Source of the DNA: Kitasatospora sp. NBC_00458 | Lineage (GTDB): Bacteria > Actinomycetota > Actinomycetes > Streptomycetales > Streptomycetaceae | Assembly (NCBI RefSeq): GCF_036013975.1 | Contig: NZ_CP107904.1 | Coordinates: 5,109,001 to 5,173,000, forward strand | Length of the DNA stretch: 64,000 nt | Direction: 5' to 3' | Shown: positions 42,501 through 50,052 of the stretch, one piece after another | How positions within the stretch are numbered: the stretch's first letter is position 1 | How the letters are laid out: every line of letters begins with the position of its first letter | Position numbers and translations under genes: made by a program | The notes under the pieces: model-generated | The model's input: the letters and a program-made list of their open reading frames with translations, nothing else | Database searches by the model: none | Told to the model about the DNA's origin: nothing

Positions 42501-43528
42501 CCCTGGGCCGGTTCCAGGCCGCCCTCGACCTGGACCGCGAGATCCTCGACCAGTTCCGGGAGCTGTTCGGCGACGACAACCCCCGCACGCTCTCCATGGC
42601 GAACAACCTGGCCATCGACTACCGGCTGGTCGGCGACAGCGAGGCCGCCCGCGAACTCGACCAGGAGACCCTGGACCGCCGCACCGCCGTGCTCGGGCCG
42701 CGCCACCCGTACACCCTCTCCACCAAGTCCAACCTCGCCCGCGACCTGCGCGAACTCGGCGACTACCGGGGCTCGGTGGAACTCCTCCAGGAGGTCACCG
42801 ACGACCTCGGCGACGTCCTCGACCCGGACCTCCCGGAGAACCTGCGCAACGCCAAGTCGCTGGCCGTCTCACTGCGCCGGATCGGCCGGCTCGCCGAGGC
42901 CCGCCGGATCACCAAGGAGACCTACGAGCGCTACCTGGAGCGCTACGGCGCCGACGCGCCCGACGCGCTGGCCTGCGCGCTCAACCTGGCCGCCGACCAC
43001 AGCGCGTCCGGCGACAAGGAGGCCGCCCGCGACCTGTGCGCCACCGTCTACGAGGGCCACCGGCGGCTGTTCGGCGACGAGCACCCGTTCTCCCTCGCCT
43101 GCGCCAACAACCTCGGCATCTACCTGCGCGGCAGCGGGGACGTCCCCGGCGCGATCGCCCGCGGCACGGCCACCGTGGAGGGCCTCACCCGCTCGGTCGG
43201 ACCGGACCACCCCTACACCCTCATCGCCATGATCAACCTGGCCAACGCCCACGGCGACGACGGCCGGACCGACCTCGCCGAGGAGCTCGGCCGCACCGCG
43301 CACGCGGGCCTCTGCAACCGCTACTCGGCCCGCCACCCCGACGCGGTCGCCTGCGAGGCGAACCTGGCGGTCACCCTGCGGGTGGCCGGCCGGCACACCC
43401 CCGCCGCCGAACTCCGGGCCCGGGCGATCGCCGAACTGATCCGCCAGTTCGGCGAGGAGCACCCCAACACCGTGGCCGTCCGGGGCTGGAAGCGGATCAA
43501 CCGCGACCTCGAACCGCAGCCGGTCTGA
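39536..43528 (+). CDS. fxsT: FxSxx-COOH system TPR protein FxsT, copy 2 (ParA / TIR-like / NB-ARC / TPR)
   Basis: A protein of 1,330 residues with the same order as copy 1: a ParA/MinD-like ATPase with KGGTGRT (residues 40-46), TIR-like LYLSYVPEDRMWADW near 360, SFTGRSAVLEQLRNQ near 515, NB-ARC Walker A GLGGVGKTQ near 545, LLIFDNADEP, VTSRNQAWSG, then TPRs from about 930 to the end (LGEHHPYTLMTAGSLGADRR type). The start ATG overlaps the fxsC stop. No precursor peptide gene is directly beside this pair, so it probably shares the peptides at 23.9 and 32.4 kb. It would act as a STAND-type sensor, by inference. Confidence 0.85.
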   Translation: MSENRTRNLRIGGLTAEELAAQREAERDRHGRIITFYSYKGGTGRTMALANTAWILAANGFRVLTVDWDLEAPGLAKFFHPFLDQAALAGTTGMMDLIAEYREEALRPVEHAEGWHLDFARVHPHALSLSWPLFPLGGSLDFLSAGQFNRDYSEAVTHLDWDIFYDRFDGGQFFDALRADMSKHYDYVLIDSRTGLSDIAEICTVQMPDDLVVCFTLSDQSIDGASRIAQHIHDRYRERGIRILPVPMRIDEGEKEKADAGRALARIRFDGLPAGLDGEALAHYWGSVEIPYRPFYAYEEILATFGDQGGTQTSMLAACERLTAAITEERVVSLPPIDEEMRLRYVDAFTRRRPSVPADLYLSYVPEDRMWADWIESVLTRAGFRVLPRDLSAGTDPRQDTERGIDAAYRTVAVLSPAYQRSPQARALWESVVSSDPSGTRRQLVPVRVGDVRLTAPFSNRNPVDLVGRDEAQSVQTLLRALGRGDVALAESPAGGPRFPGSKPQVWDVPPRNPSFTGRSAVLEQLRNQLRGGMAAVLPTPQTLYGLGGVGKTQVALEYAHRFMSDYDLVWWIDAEQTELVAPALADLARRLGLRVGDSVTEAAEAAREALRRGVPTSRWLLIFDNADEPAEIRRFFPGGSGHILVTSRNQAWSGHAEALEVDVFTRGESVEHLCRRARGLSRPDADRVAEAVGDLPLAVEVAAAWLDTTGTPVDTYVAQLQAEAARALAGTRPADYPTPVGATWNVSIARLREQSPAAVRLLQLCAFFAPEPISMNLFYSDQMIRALVQYDADLSDKFMLGKVIQAIGRYALAKVDAGTNSFQVHRLVQAVIRAEMTEDEQEVAVHEVHRILTGARPSLGDTDDPANWPAFDEIWPHLSPSKAHNCDEADTRQLLIDRVRYLWKRGELDRARDLGHALDEEWTRKLGEDDRQTLLLRFQLANVLRSQGNYAEALALDESTLERQRALLGEHHPYTLMTAGSLGADRRALGRFQAALDLDREILDQFRELFGDDNPRTLSMANNLAIDYRLVGDSEAARELDQETLDRRTAVLGPRHPYTLSTKSNLARDLRELGDYRGSVELLQEVTDDLGDVLDPDLPENLRNAKSLAVSLRRIGRLAEARRITKETYERYLERYGADAPDALACALNLAADHSASGDKEAARDLCATVYEGHRRLFGDEHPFSLACANNLGIYLRGSGDVPGAIARGTATVEGLTRSVGPDHPYTLIAMINLANAHGDDGRTDLAEELGRTAHAGLCNRYSARHPDAVACEANLAVTLRVAGRHTPAAELRARAIAELIRQFGEEHPNTVAVRGWKRINRDLEPQPV

Positions 43529-43538
43529 CGGGAGCGGC

Positions 43539-43577
43539 GGGGCCGGGCGGCACGGCTGCCCGTCCCCGCCCGGCCCC
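43539..43577 (+). terminator. Hairpin terminator after fxsT copy 2
   Basis: GGGGCCGGGCGG (43539-43550) pairs with CCGCCCGGCCCC (43566-43577), a 12-bp stem with a 15-nt loop, 10 nt after the stop codon. Confidence 0.65.
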
Positions 43578-43622
43578 GAGCCCGCGCCGCCTCGGCGGCA
43601 CCCCGCGTATGCTTCGGGCCTG

Positions 43623-44600
43623 ATGAACGAGCTGCCCCCGGTCCTGGTCACCCGCCGCCTCGCACCCGGCGTCGTCGAACGGCTCACCGCGCACCACGCG
43701 GCCACCGTGCACGACTCCGAACTGCCACTGCCGCGCGCCGAACTGCTGGCCGCCGTCCGCGGCCGGGCCGCCCTGATCACCACCCTCGACGACGCGGTCG
43801 ACGCCGAACTCCTCGACGCGGCCGGGCCCGGCCTGAAGGTCGTGGCCAACCACGCGGTCGGGCACCACAACGTCGACCTCGCCGCCTGCGCCGCGCGCGG
43901 CGTCCTGGTGACCAACACCCCCGGCGTGCTCACCGCCGCCACCGCCGACATGGCGTGGGCGCTGCTGCTGGCCGCCACCCGCCGGCTCGGCGAGGGGGAG
44001 CGGCTGCTGCGCTCCGGCCGGCCGTGGGCCTGGGCACCCACCTTCATGCTCGGCATGGAGCTGGCCGGCACCCCGCTGGGCGTCCTCGGCATGGGCCGGA
44101 TCGGGCAGGCGGTGGCCCGCCGGGCCCACGCGTTCGACATGCCGGTCGGCTACCACAACCGCCGCCCGCTGCCGCCCGGACAGGCCGGCGGCGCCGAGTG
44201 GCTGCCGCTGGACGACCTGCTCGCCGCCTCCCCCGTGCTGGTCGTCACCTGCCCGCTCAGCGACGCCACCCGGCACCTGCTGGACGCCCGCCGGCTGGCC
44301 CTGCTGCCGCCCGGCGCGGTGGTGGTGTCGATGACCGCCGGCGTCGTCGACGAGGAGGCGCTCGCCGCCGCCCTGGAGTCCGGGGCGCTGTCCGCCGCCG
44401 CCGTCGACAACTTCGAGCACGAGCCGGCCGTCCCGGCCGCGCTGCTGGCCCAGGAGCGCGCCGTGCTCGCCCCGCACCTCGGCAGCGCCACCGTCCGCAC
44501 CCGGCAGGCCATGGGCGGCCTCGCGGTCGACAACGTCCTCGCGGTCCTGGCCGGCGGAGCGCCGGTCACGCCGGTCGCCCCGGTCGGTCCGATCGGCTAA
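43623..44600 (+). CDS. D-2-hydroxyacid dehydrogenase family protein lacking the usual catalytic Arg
   Basis: A protein of 325 residues with a complete 2-hydroxyacid dehydrogenase outline: substrate-side NHAVGHHNVDLAACAARG, NTPGVLTAATADMAWALLLA, the NAD(P) loop VLGMGRIGQAVARR (about 159), DNFEHEPAVP with the catalytic Glu, and LAPHLGSAT with the catalytic His. The segment that normally reads N-x-A-R-G-x-V-V-D-E is S-M-T-A-G-V-V-D-E, so the substrate-binding Arg and the Asn are both missing. GHRPR-type family; activity may be altered or lost. It is convergent with, and overlaps by 4 bp, the hydrolase gene. Confidence 0.85.
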   Translation: MNELPPVLVTRRLAPGVVERLTAHHAATVHDSELPLPRAELLAAVRGRAALITTLDDAVDAELLDAAGPGLKVVANHAVGHHNVDLAACAARGVLVTNTPGVLTAATADMAWALLLAATRRLGEGERLLRSGRPWAWAPTFMLGMELAGTPLGVLGMGRIGQAVARRAHAFDMPVGYHNRRPLPPGQAGGAEWLPLDDLLAASPVLVVTCPLSDATRHLLDARRLALLPPGAVVVSMTAGVVDEEALAAALESGALSAAAVDNFEHEPAVPAALLAQERAVLAPHLGSATVRTRQAMGGLAVDNVLAVLAGGAPVTPVAPVGPIG

Positions 44601-45463
44601 CCCGCCGCCCAGTTGAGGGCGGTGGTCATCACCCGGAACGCGCCGAAGTGGGCGGCGCCGGGCTCCAGGAACAGCTCCGCACCGGGGATGTGGTCGGCCA
44701 GCCAGCGGGAGTGGTCGACCGGGGAGAACTGGTCGTCGGCGCCGTGCCAGAGCCAGGTCGGCACCGCGATGTCCCCGACCTCGAAGCCCCAGCCGGCGGT
44801 GAACGCCAGCACGTCGTCGATCCAGCCGTCGGCGCCGTGCCGGAACGCCTCCCGGTAGTTGCTCTGCAGCATCCGCCGCAGCCCGGTGTCGGCCACCACC
44901 TCCCGGTCGGTGGGCGGGAGTTCGGGCCGCAGGCCCTTGAGCAGGCTGATCGGGTCGGCCCTGATCTGCTGCGAGCGGAACAGCATGCCGGCCGCGATCC
45001 GGTCGTGCCCCCGCTCCGCCTCCCGGTAGGCCCGGACGTTGGACGGCGTCATCCCGCCGTACCAGTCGAGGCCGGCGGCGTCCCGGGGCGCCAGGCCGAC
45101 CAGGACGGCCGCCCGGGTGACCCGGCCGGGCAGCAGCGCCGCGCAGGCCAGTGCGTGCGGTCCGCCGCCGGAGCGTCCGAGCACCGCGAAGGAGTCGATG
45201 CCGAGGTCGTCCGCGATGGTCCGGACGTCCGCGGCCGCCGCGGCCACCCGCCGGCCGGGCAGCCGGGTGGAGTCGCCGTAGCCGGGCCGGTCGAAGGAGA
45301 CCAGCCGGACGCCGAGCCGGTACAGGACGGTGCTGCGCGGGTGCGGGCCGACCCGGCTGCCGGGCATGCCGTGCAGCAGGAACACCGGGCGGCCGCGCGG
45401 GTCGCCGTGGGTCTCGACCGCGATCGCGCGGCCGTCCGCCGCCTTGACCATCCGTAGCGCCAC
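44597..45463 (-). CDS. Alpha/beta hydrolase
   Basis: A protein of 288 residues with the alpha/beta-hydrolase fold: oxyanion HGMPGSRVG, the nucleophile elbow GRSGGG (Ser about residue 97), Asp in WHGADDQFSP and His in EPGAAHFGAF. The substrate is unknown. The start is ATG at 45463. It is the end gene of a minus-strand run that includes the DUF4231 gene, 136 bp apart. Confidence 0.85.
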   Translation of the reverse strand: MALRMVKAADGRAIAVETHGDPRGRPVFLLHGMPGSRVGPHPRSTVLYRLGVRLVSFDRPGYGDSTRLPGRRVAAAAADVRTIADDLGIDSFAVLGRSGGGPHALACAALLPGRVTRAAVLVGLAPRDAAGLDWYGGMTPSNVRAYREAERGHDRIAAGMLFRSQQIRADPISLLKGLRPELPPTDREVVADTGLRRMLQSNYREAFRHGADGWIDDVLAFTAGWGFEVGDIAVPTWLWHGADDQFSPVDHSRWLADHIPGAELFLEPGAAHFGAFRVMTTALNWAAG

Positions 45464-45599
45464 GTGCGACCTCCTCGGCTCTCGGGGCCCGGCCGTTCGG
45501 CCGGTGCGCCCGATCGGTGGATCCGCCCGGCGGGCCCGGTCGGGGCCCGGCCGGCGGTCCGGTCAGTGGTCCTGATCCCGGCGCCGGTCCCGGTCCCGG

Positions 45600-46544
45600 T
45601 CAGTGGTCCCGGTCGGTCGTGCCGCGGACCTCGCGGCGCGCCTGCCAGGTCGTGTGCTCCCGCGAGACGGCGTCCTCGGCGTCCCGGGCCAGCCGGGCCC
45701 AGAGCTCTTCGGCATCGGCCGAACCGACGTCCAGACGGGCGAGCTGACTGCTGATCAGCTCCAGCTCGTGGGCGGCCAGGCCGTACGCCGAGGCCAGCGG
45801 GCGGTACTGGCGCAGCTGGGCCCAGGCCGCGACCGAGGCGGCGACGGCCGAGACGCTGCCGAGCGCGTCGTAGGAGAACTCGCCCATCGCCCGCAGCGCC
45901 GCCAGCACCAGGCCGAGCAGCGGCAGCACCACGCCCAGCACCCCGGTCCAGAACCCGGCCCGGGCGCAGTAGCGGGCCTTGGACCGGTACCAGTCGTGCT
46001 GCACCCGGATCCGCTCGCGCAGGTAGACGTCCCGGCGGACCGCCAGCGGCTGGGCCCGCAGCCCGCGCATCGCCTCGGTGATCTGGGTGTCGGCGGGCCG
46101 GGCGCCGAGGCCCTGCCCGACCGCGCGGCTGCCCCGGAAGGCGTTCAGCACCCGGCCCAGCTGGAAGCCGTAGAGGCCCTCGGCGTCCGGCAGGCTGCGC
46201 GGCGGCGGCTGGAAGGCGTCGGCGCGGACGGCGAACTTCCAGGCGAGGGTCTTGACCGACTCGGCGGCGGCCCGGCCCTCGTACCAGAGGCCCTGGGGGT
46301 TCTGCCGGCTCACCACCACGGCCAGGCAGATCGCGCCGAGGTAGGCGGCGGCCGCCAGCCAGGCCCAGAGGCCGCCGTCGGCGGAGCCGGCCGCGGCGGC
46401 GGACACCAGCAGCACCAGCTCCCAGGCGGAGAGCCGTACGGCCCGCCGCTGCCCCTGCTGGGAGGCCGAGTCGGCGGCCCAGAACAGTTCGGGCAGCAGC
46501 TCGCGCTCCTGCACCCAGCCCATCGGACCCGCACCCGACGCCAT
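45600..46544 (-). CDS. DUF4231 (SLATT-like) membrane protein, paralogue
   Basis: A protein of 314 residues sharing with the gene at 13414-14337 the order ELLPELFWAAD, first hydrophobic pair (about 33-70), LWYEGRAAAESVKTLAWKFA, YLRERIRVQHDWYRSKARYC, second hydrophobic pair (about 205-235) and the end EDAVSREHTTWQARRE. The ATG at 46544 has GGGGCCGAGG upstream; an ATG at 46523 is also possible. A predicted pore or membrane-sensor protein by analogy to SLATT domains; function unknown. It lies between the Fxs island and the core SIS gene. Confidence 0.75.
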   Translation of the reverse strand: MASGAGPMGWVQERELLPELFWAADSASQQGQRRAVRLSAWELVLLVSAAAAGSADGGLWAWLAAAAYLGAICLAVVVSRQNPQGLWYEGRAAAESVKTLAWKFAVRADAFQPPPRSLPDAEGLYGFQLGRVLNAFRGSRAVGQGLGARPADTQITEAMRGLRAQPLAVRRDVYLRERIRVQHDWYRSKARYCARAGFWTGVLGVVLPLLGLVLAALRAMGEFSYDALGSVSAVAASVAAWAQLRQYRPLASAYGLAAHELELISSQLARLDVGSADAEELWARLARDAEDAVSREHTTWQARREVRGTTDRDH

Positions 46545-46783
46545 CCTCGGCCCCCACCAGTCGCTCCGGTCGCACGCTCTCTGCCCCGGCGGGCGGGCCG
46601 GTACGCCTCGGCCGGCCCCGGTCCGTCCGCTTTGGCCGGGAAACCGCCGGAGTTTGTCCCGTATATCGGTGCCCGGGCCGCCGCAGCCCGTGGCCGCCCG
46701 GGCCCCCGCCCCGCCCCCGGCCGCCGGACCGGGTGCCCTCCCTGCGCGCCACAGCCCCGGGGGCGCGACGCGCAGGGCCCGAC

Positions 46784-47548
46784 TCAGTAGGTGTAGAAGA
46801 TCCGGTCGGTGTTGTCGGCCATCTGCTTGGCGTTCCACTCGGTTCCGCCGGGCACGTTGCCGGAGCGGAACAGCGGCGGCGCCGCACCGTCCCCGGCCGC
46901 CGCCGCCTCGGCCAGCCGGCCGACCGCCGAGGCGACCACCGCCTGCATCAGGGCACTGGTGACGATCGTGGAGACCGGGCCGAAGGTGGTCTCGGCCCCC
47001 GGGTGGGTCAGCTCGCCGTCGCCCACCGCGATCTTGTTGTCGAGGACGACGTCGCAGTGGTCCTTCAGGTAGGTGCCGGACGGGTGCGCCGACGAGACCT
47101 CCCCGGGGTAGGCGAGCGAGGTGACCCCGATCACCCGCAGGCCCCGGCCGCGGGCGTGCTGCGCCAGCTCGACCGGCATCACCTGGCGGCCGGAGAGCGA
47201 GATCACGAAGAGCAGGTCGCCGGCGGTGGCGGGGGTCAGGTCCAGGGTGGTGGTGGCCAGGCCGGAGACCCGCTCCAGCGCGCTGGAGAGCGGCGCGGGC
47301 ATCACCGTCACCCCGGCCATGCCGGGGACCTCCAGGAGGTTGACGGGGACCAGCCCGCCGGCCCGGTAGACCACGTCCTGGGCCGCCAGCGAGGAGTGGC
47401 CCGCGCCGAAGGTGAAGATTCTGCGCCCCTCGGTGACGGCCTCGGCCAGCAGGGCGGCGGCCGCCTCGATGCCGTCCGCCTCCTCGGTCCGGACCCGCTG
47501 GAGGTGGGCGATCGCGGCGTCGAAGTACCGGCCGACCAGCTCGCTCAT
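46784..47548 (-). CDS. SIS domain sugar-isomerase-like protein
   Basis: A protein of 254 residues with the sugar isomerase (SIS) fold: GRRIFTFGAGHSSLAAQDVV (phosphosugar-binding loop), LLFVISLSGRQVMPVELAQH and HPGAETTFGPVSTIVTSALM. The group is UPF0309-like and may bind an amino-sugar phosphate. The ATG at 47548 removes an Arg/Ser-rich in-frame extension. It is divergent from dmdR1. SIS plus dmdR1 is the arrangement I recall in S. coelicolor. Confidence 0.85.
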   Translation of the reverse strand: MSELVGRYFDAAIAHLQRVRTEEADGIEAAAALLAEAVTEGRRIFTFGAGHSSLAAQDVVYRAGGLVPVNLLEVPGMAGVTVMPAPLSSALERVSGLATTTLDLTPATAGDLLFVISLSGRQVMPVELAQHARGRGLRVIGVTSLAYPGEVSSAHPSGTYLKDHCDVVLDNKIAVGDGELTHPGAETTFGPVSTIVTSALMQAVVASAVGRLAEAAAAGDGAAPPLFRSGNVPGGTEWNAKQMADNTDRIFYTY

Positions 47549-47768
47549 CTGCTGCCTTCGCTCTCTGCCGGTGGGGGAGCCGGCCGGGTGGGGCGGTCCG
47601 GGTGGTCCAGACCGCCGGTGGAGAAAGCTACGGCGAGCACCGTGCTGCCTCACCGGTGCCGCTGTCAACAGCGACGAAAACCCGCGACCGGCGCCCTCCG
47701 GCGGACCCGGTAGTCGGTGCGGTGCGTCAGAATTGGCGTGAGGACACCGAGGAACGGAGCCAGCGGCG

Positions 47769-48461
47769 ATGTCTGGGCTGATCGACACCACTGAGATGTA
47801 CCTTCGCACCATCCTGGAACTGGAGGAGGAGGGCATCACCCCGATGCGCGCCCGGATCGCCGAGCGCCTGGAGCAGAGCGGCCCCACCGTGAGTCAGACG
47901 GTCGGCCGGATGGAGCGTGACGGACTGCTCCAGGTCGCGGGCGACCGCCACCTCGAACTCACCGAGGAGGGGCGCCGGCTCGCGGTGCGGGTGATGCGGA
48001 AGCACCGCATCGCCGAGTGCCTGCTGGTCGACGTGATCGGCCTGGAGTGGGAGCAGGTGCACGAGGAGGCCTGCCGCTGGGAGCACGTGATGAGCGAGAC
48101 GGTCGAGCGCAAGGTGCTCGCCATGCTCGGCCACCCGACCCAGTCCCCGTACGGCAACCCGATCCCGGGTCTGGACGAGCTGGGCGACGCCAAGGCCGAG
48201 GGCGAGGGCTACGACGCCGGGCTCGTCCCGCTGGACGCGGTGAAGCCCGGGGAGGACGGCGCCAGCGTGGTCGTCCGCCGGATCGGCGAGCCGATCCAGA
48301 TGGACGGCGACCTCATGCGCACGCTGCGCCGGGCCGGTGTCCGGCCGGGCTCGACGGTGCGGGTCACCGCCGGGGTCGGCGGGGTGCTGGTGGGCAGCGG
48401 CGAGAACGCCGCGGAGCTGGGCAAGGAGATCGCGGCGCACGTGTTCGTCGCGCAGACCTGA
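47769..48461 (+). CDS. dmdR1: DtxR/IdeR-type iron-dependent repressor
   Basis: A metalloregulator of 230 residues. Helix-turn-helix around SGPTVSQTVGRMERDGLLQV. Metal-site residues fall where DtxR has them: Met10, Cys102, Glu105, His106 for the primary site and His79, Glu83, His98 for the ancillary site. A C-terminal SH3-like domain follows (VKPGEDGASVVVRRIGEP). It would repress siderophore and iron-uptake genes when Fe2+ is bound. The length of 230 equals DmdR1 of S. coelicolor (recollection). The start is ATG with AGGAACGGAG upstream. Confidence 0.92.
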   Translation: MSGLIDTTEMYLRTILELEEEGITPMRARIAERLEQSGPTVSQTVGRMERDGLLQVAGDRHLELTEEGRRLAVRVMRKHRIAECLLVDVIGLEWEQVHEEACRWEHVMSETVERKVLAMLGHPTQSPYGNPIPGLDELGDAKAEGEGYDAGLVPLDAVKPGEDGASVVVRRIGEPIQMDGDLMRTLRRAGVRPGSTVRVTAGVGGVLVGSGENAAELGKEIAAHVFVAQT

Positions 48462-48572
48462 CCGTGCGGACCTGACCGCGGAGACCTGACCGTGCTGACC
48501 CGACCGCGTGGCCCCGGTCGTGCGGTCCGGTCGTGCGGACCTGACGAGGCCCCGGCCTCCCGGGACGGCCGA

Positions 48573-48603
48573 CAGGGCCCGGTGCCCCGTGCACCGGGCC
48601 CTG
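48573..48603 (+). terminator. Hairpin terminator after dmdR1
   Basis: A perfect 13-bp stem, CAGGGCCCGGTGC (48573-48585) with GCACCGGGCCCTG (48591-48603), and a 5-nt loop. Between the stop and the hairpin lies a short tandem run of GACCTGACCG-type units (48465-48505). Confidence 0.75.
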
Positions 48604-49028
48604 CTCGCCCCTCCCCGTCCCTCCCTGCCTTCCGTGCCACCGGCCTCCCCGAACCCGGCCGGTGACACGGCCCCCGCCACCCCTCCCGTTCCCTCCCGTC
48701 CCCTCCGTCCCGCCTCGCCCGGCTTCCCCGTCCGAGCGCCCCGTCCGGCGGCCCCTCACGGTGGAATTCCTCCCCTCGGTCGATCATGGCAATCCTTGAG
48801 CGTCGTCACTCGTACGAGCGGCTTCGCCCGTTGACCAGCGGGTACACGGAAGCCTTATCCGGACATGCGTATGACGGACCCCGTCTCCGGTGGGAGACAA
48901 GGCCCGTCACTCGCGCGCGGGGTCTCGCGCACTGCACGCCCTCACCCGATAGGCGTAGGGCGGCCGTTCAGGGGCGGCCGGCCGGGGGTTCGGCCGACCG
49001 GCTCAGCGGCCCGGTTCGGCGGCCGGTT
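48604..49028. other. Gene-free stretch between dmdR1 and the primase-polymerase gene
   Basis: 425 bp between convergent genes without a convincing ORF. It includes a less GC-rich part (48770-48900) with TTGACC, 18 nt, TTATCC on the plus strand, a possible promoter pointing right that would read antisense to the primase-polymerase gene. No terminator or known RNA fold was recognised next to it. Confidence 0.35.
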
Positions 49029-49736
49029 TCAGCGGACCGCCGCCGGCTGGGCCGGGCGGTCGGGCAGCGAAGGGGCCTCGCGTCCGCACGCGTACGCCAG
49101 CGGGCTGATCAGCTCGGCGGCGTCCGGCAGCCAGCGGTTGAGCGCGGAGGGTGAGCGGGCCCACTGGGCGAACCCGGTCGGGCCGACCCGGGACGGCGGG
49201 GCCACCGTCCAGTCGCCCTCGCCCCGGGCCACCAGGTCCAGCCGCCCGGAGGGCCAGCCGAGCTTGCGGAGCATCTCCGGCAGCTTGGCCGCCACGCCCG
49301 GCAGGACCAGGAAGTGCAGCCGGCGGCCGGACCGGCCCGACGCCGCCGGGGCGACGACCACCGGGCCGAGTTGGAGGCCCATCCGCTCCATCCGGGCCAG
49401 CGCCAGGCAGCCCGCCATCTCCGGCACGTCCAGCACGTCGAAGGACCGCCCGGTGGGCAGCAGGATCGACGCCTCCGGGCGCTCCGTCCACCAGCGCCGC
49501 ACCGCCCCCGGCCCGGCGCTGGCCTTGCGCGCCCAGTCCGAGTCGATCGGATGGGCGCCGGGCAGCGGGCAGCGCGGGTCCGCGCAGGAGCAGTGGGCCG
49601 GGCCGTCGCCGTCGATCAGCCAGGCGCCCGGGGCGACCTCCCAGTGACGGTTCTCGGCGTAGCCGACGGCTTCGATGAGCAGCGGGGGCAGTTCGGCGCT
49701 GCCGCCCTGGTCGGGGGAGTCGGGGATGTCTTCCAC
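49029..49736 (-). CDS. Small bifunctional DNA primase/polymerase-like (Prim-Pol) protein
   Basis: A protein of 235 residues that fits the short Streptomyces Prim-Pol-domain group: ALARMERMGLQLGPVVVAP, WARKASAGPGAVRRWWTERP (core helix), ASILLPTGRSFDVLDVPEMA, a CSCADPRC cysteine pair, and RLHFLVLPG. The Asp pair expected in the active centre is only partly retained (FDVLDVPE), so polymerase activity is doubtful. Length is much below that of plasmid Prim-Pol proteins. It is divergent from the TPR regulator gene. Confidence 0.8.
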   Translation of the reverse strand: MEDIPDSPDQGGSAELPPLLIEAVGYAENRHWEVAPGAWLIDGDGPAHCSCADPRCPLPGAHPIDSDWARKASAGPGAVRRWWTERPEASILLPTGRSFDVLDVPEMAGCLALARMERMGLQLGPVVVAPAASGRSGRRLHFLVLPGVAAKLPEMLRKLGWPSGRLDLVARGEGDWTVAPPSRVGPTGFAQWARSPSALNRWLPDAAELISPLAYACGREAPSLPDRPAQPAAVR

Positions 49737-50052
49737 GGGCTGCTCAACTACCGTGCGTGAGGCGGGTTACGGTCCGGTGCCGGACGGTCCGCCGCTCGGC
49801 GGCAAATCACCCGAATCGGTGAGGTGGACCGGGTCGGAGAGCGCCGGGGGTGGCGGGGTGGGCGCAGTGGGGGCGCACGGGAGCATTTTCCCGGGCGCGT
49901 GGGGGGTGGGGATCGTCACCGTGGGTATCCCGCTGGCGTTGCTGATCGCTAACCTGGTGTCAGATTCCTTGGATGGTCGGACAGTCGGCAACAGAGATCA
50001 GCAGAAAGCGTCGCCCGCCGGCCGGACCGGAGGGTGTGGGGAGGCGAAGCCA
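49737..50052. other. Intergenic region upstream of the TPR regulator
   Basis: A 316-bp gap between divergent genes, with Gly-rich coding-like sequence on the plus strand (49790-49980) and a moderately AT-rich part around 49950-49995 (TTGCTGATCGCTAACCTG, then ATTCCTTGGAT). No complete promoter could be assigned. Confidence 0.4.

Noticed and set aside
48786-49154. 122-residue ORF after dmdR1
   Set aside because: Runs into the minus-strand primase-polymerase gene, and its composition is that of a shadow frame.
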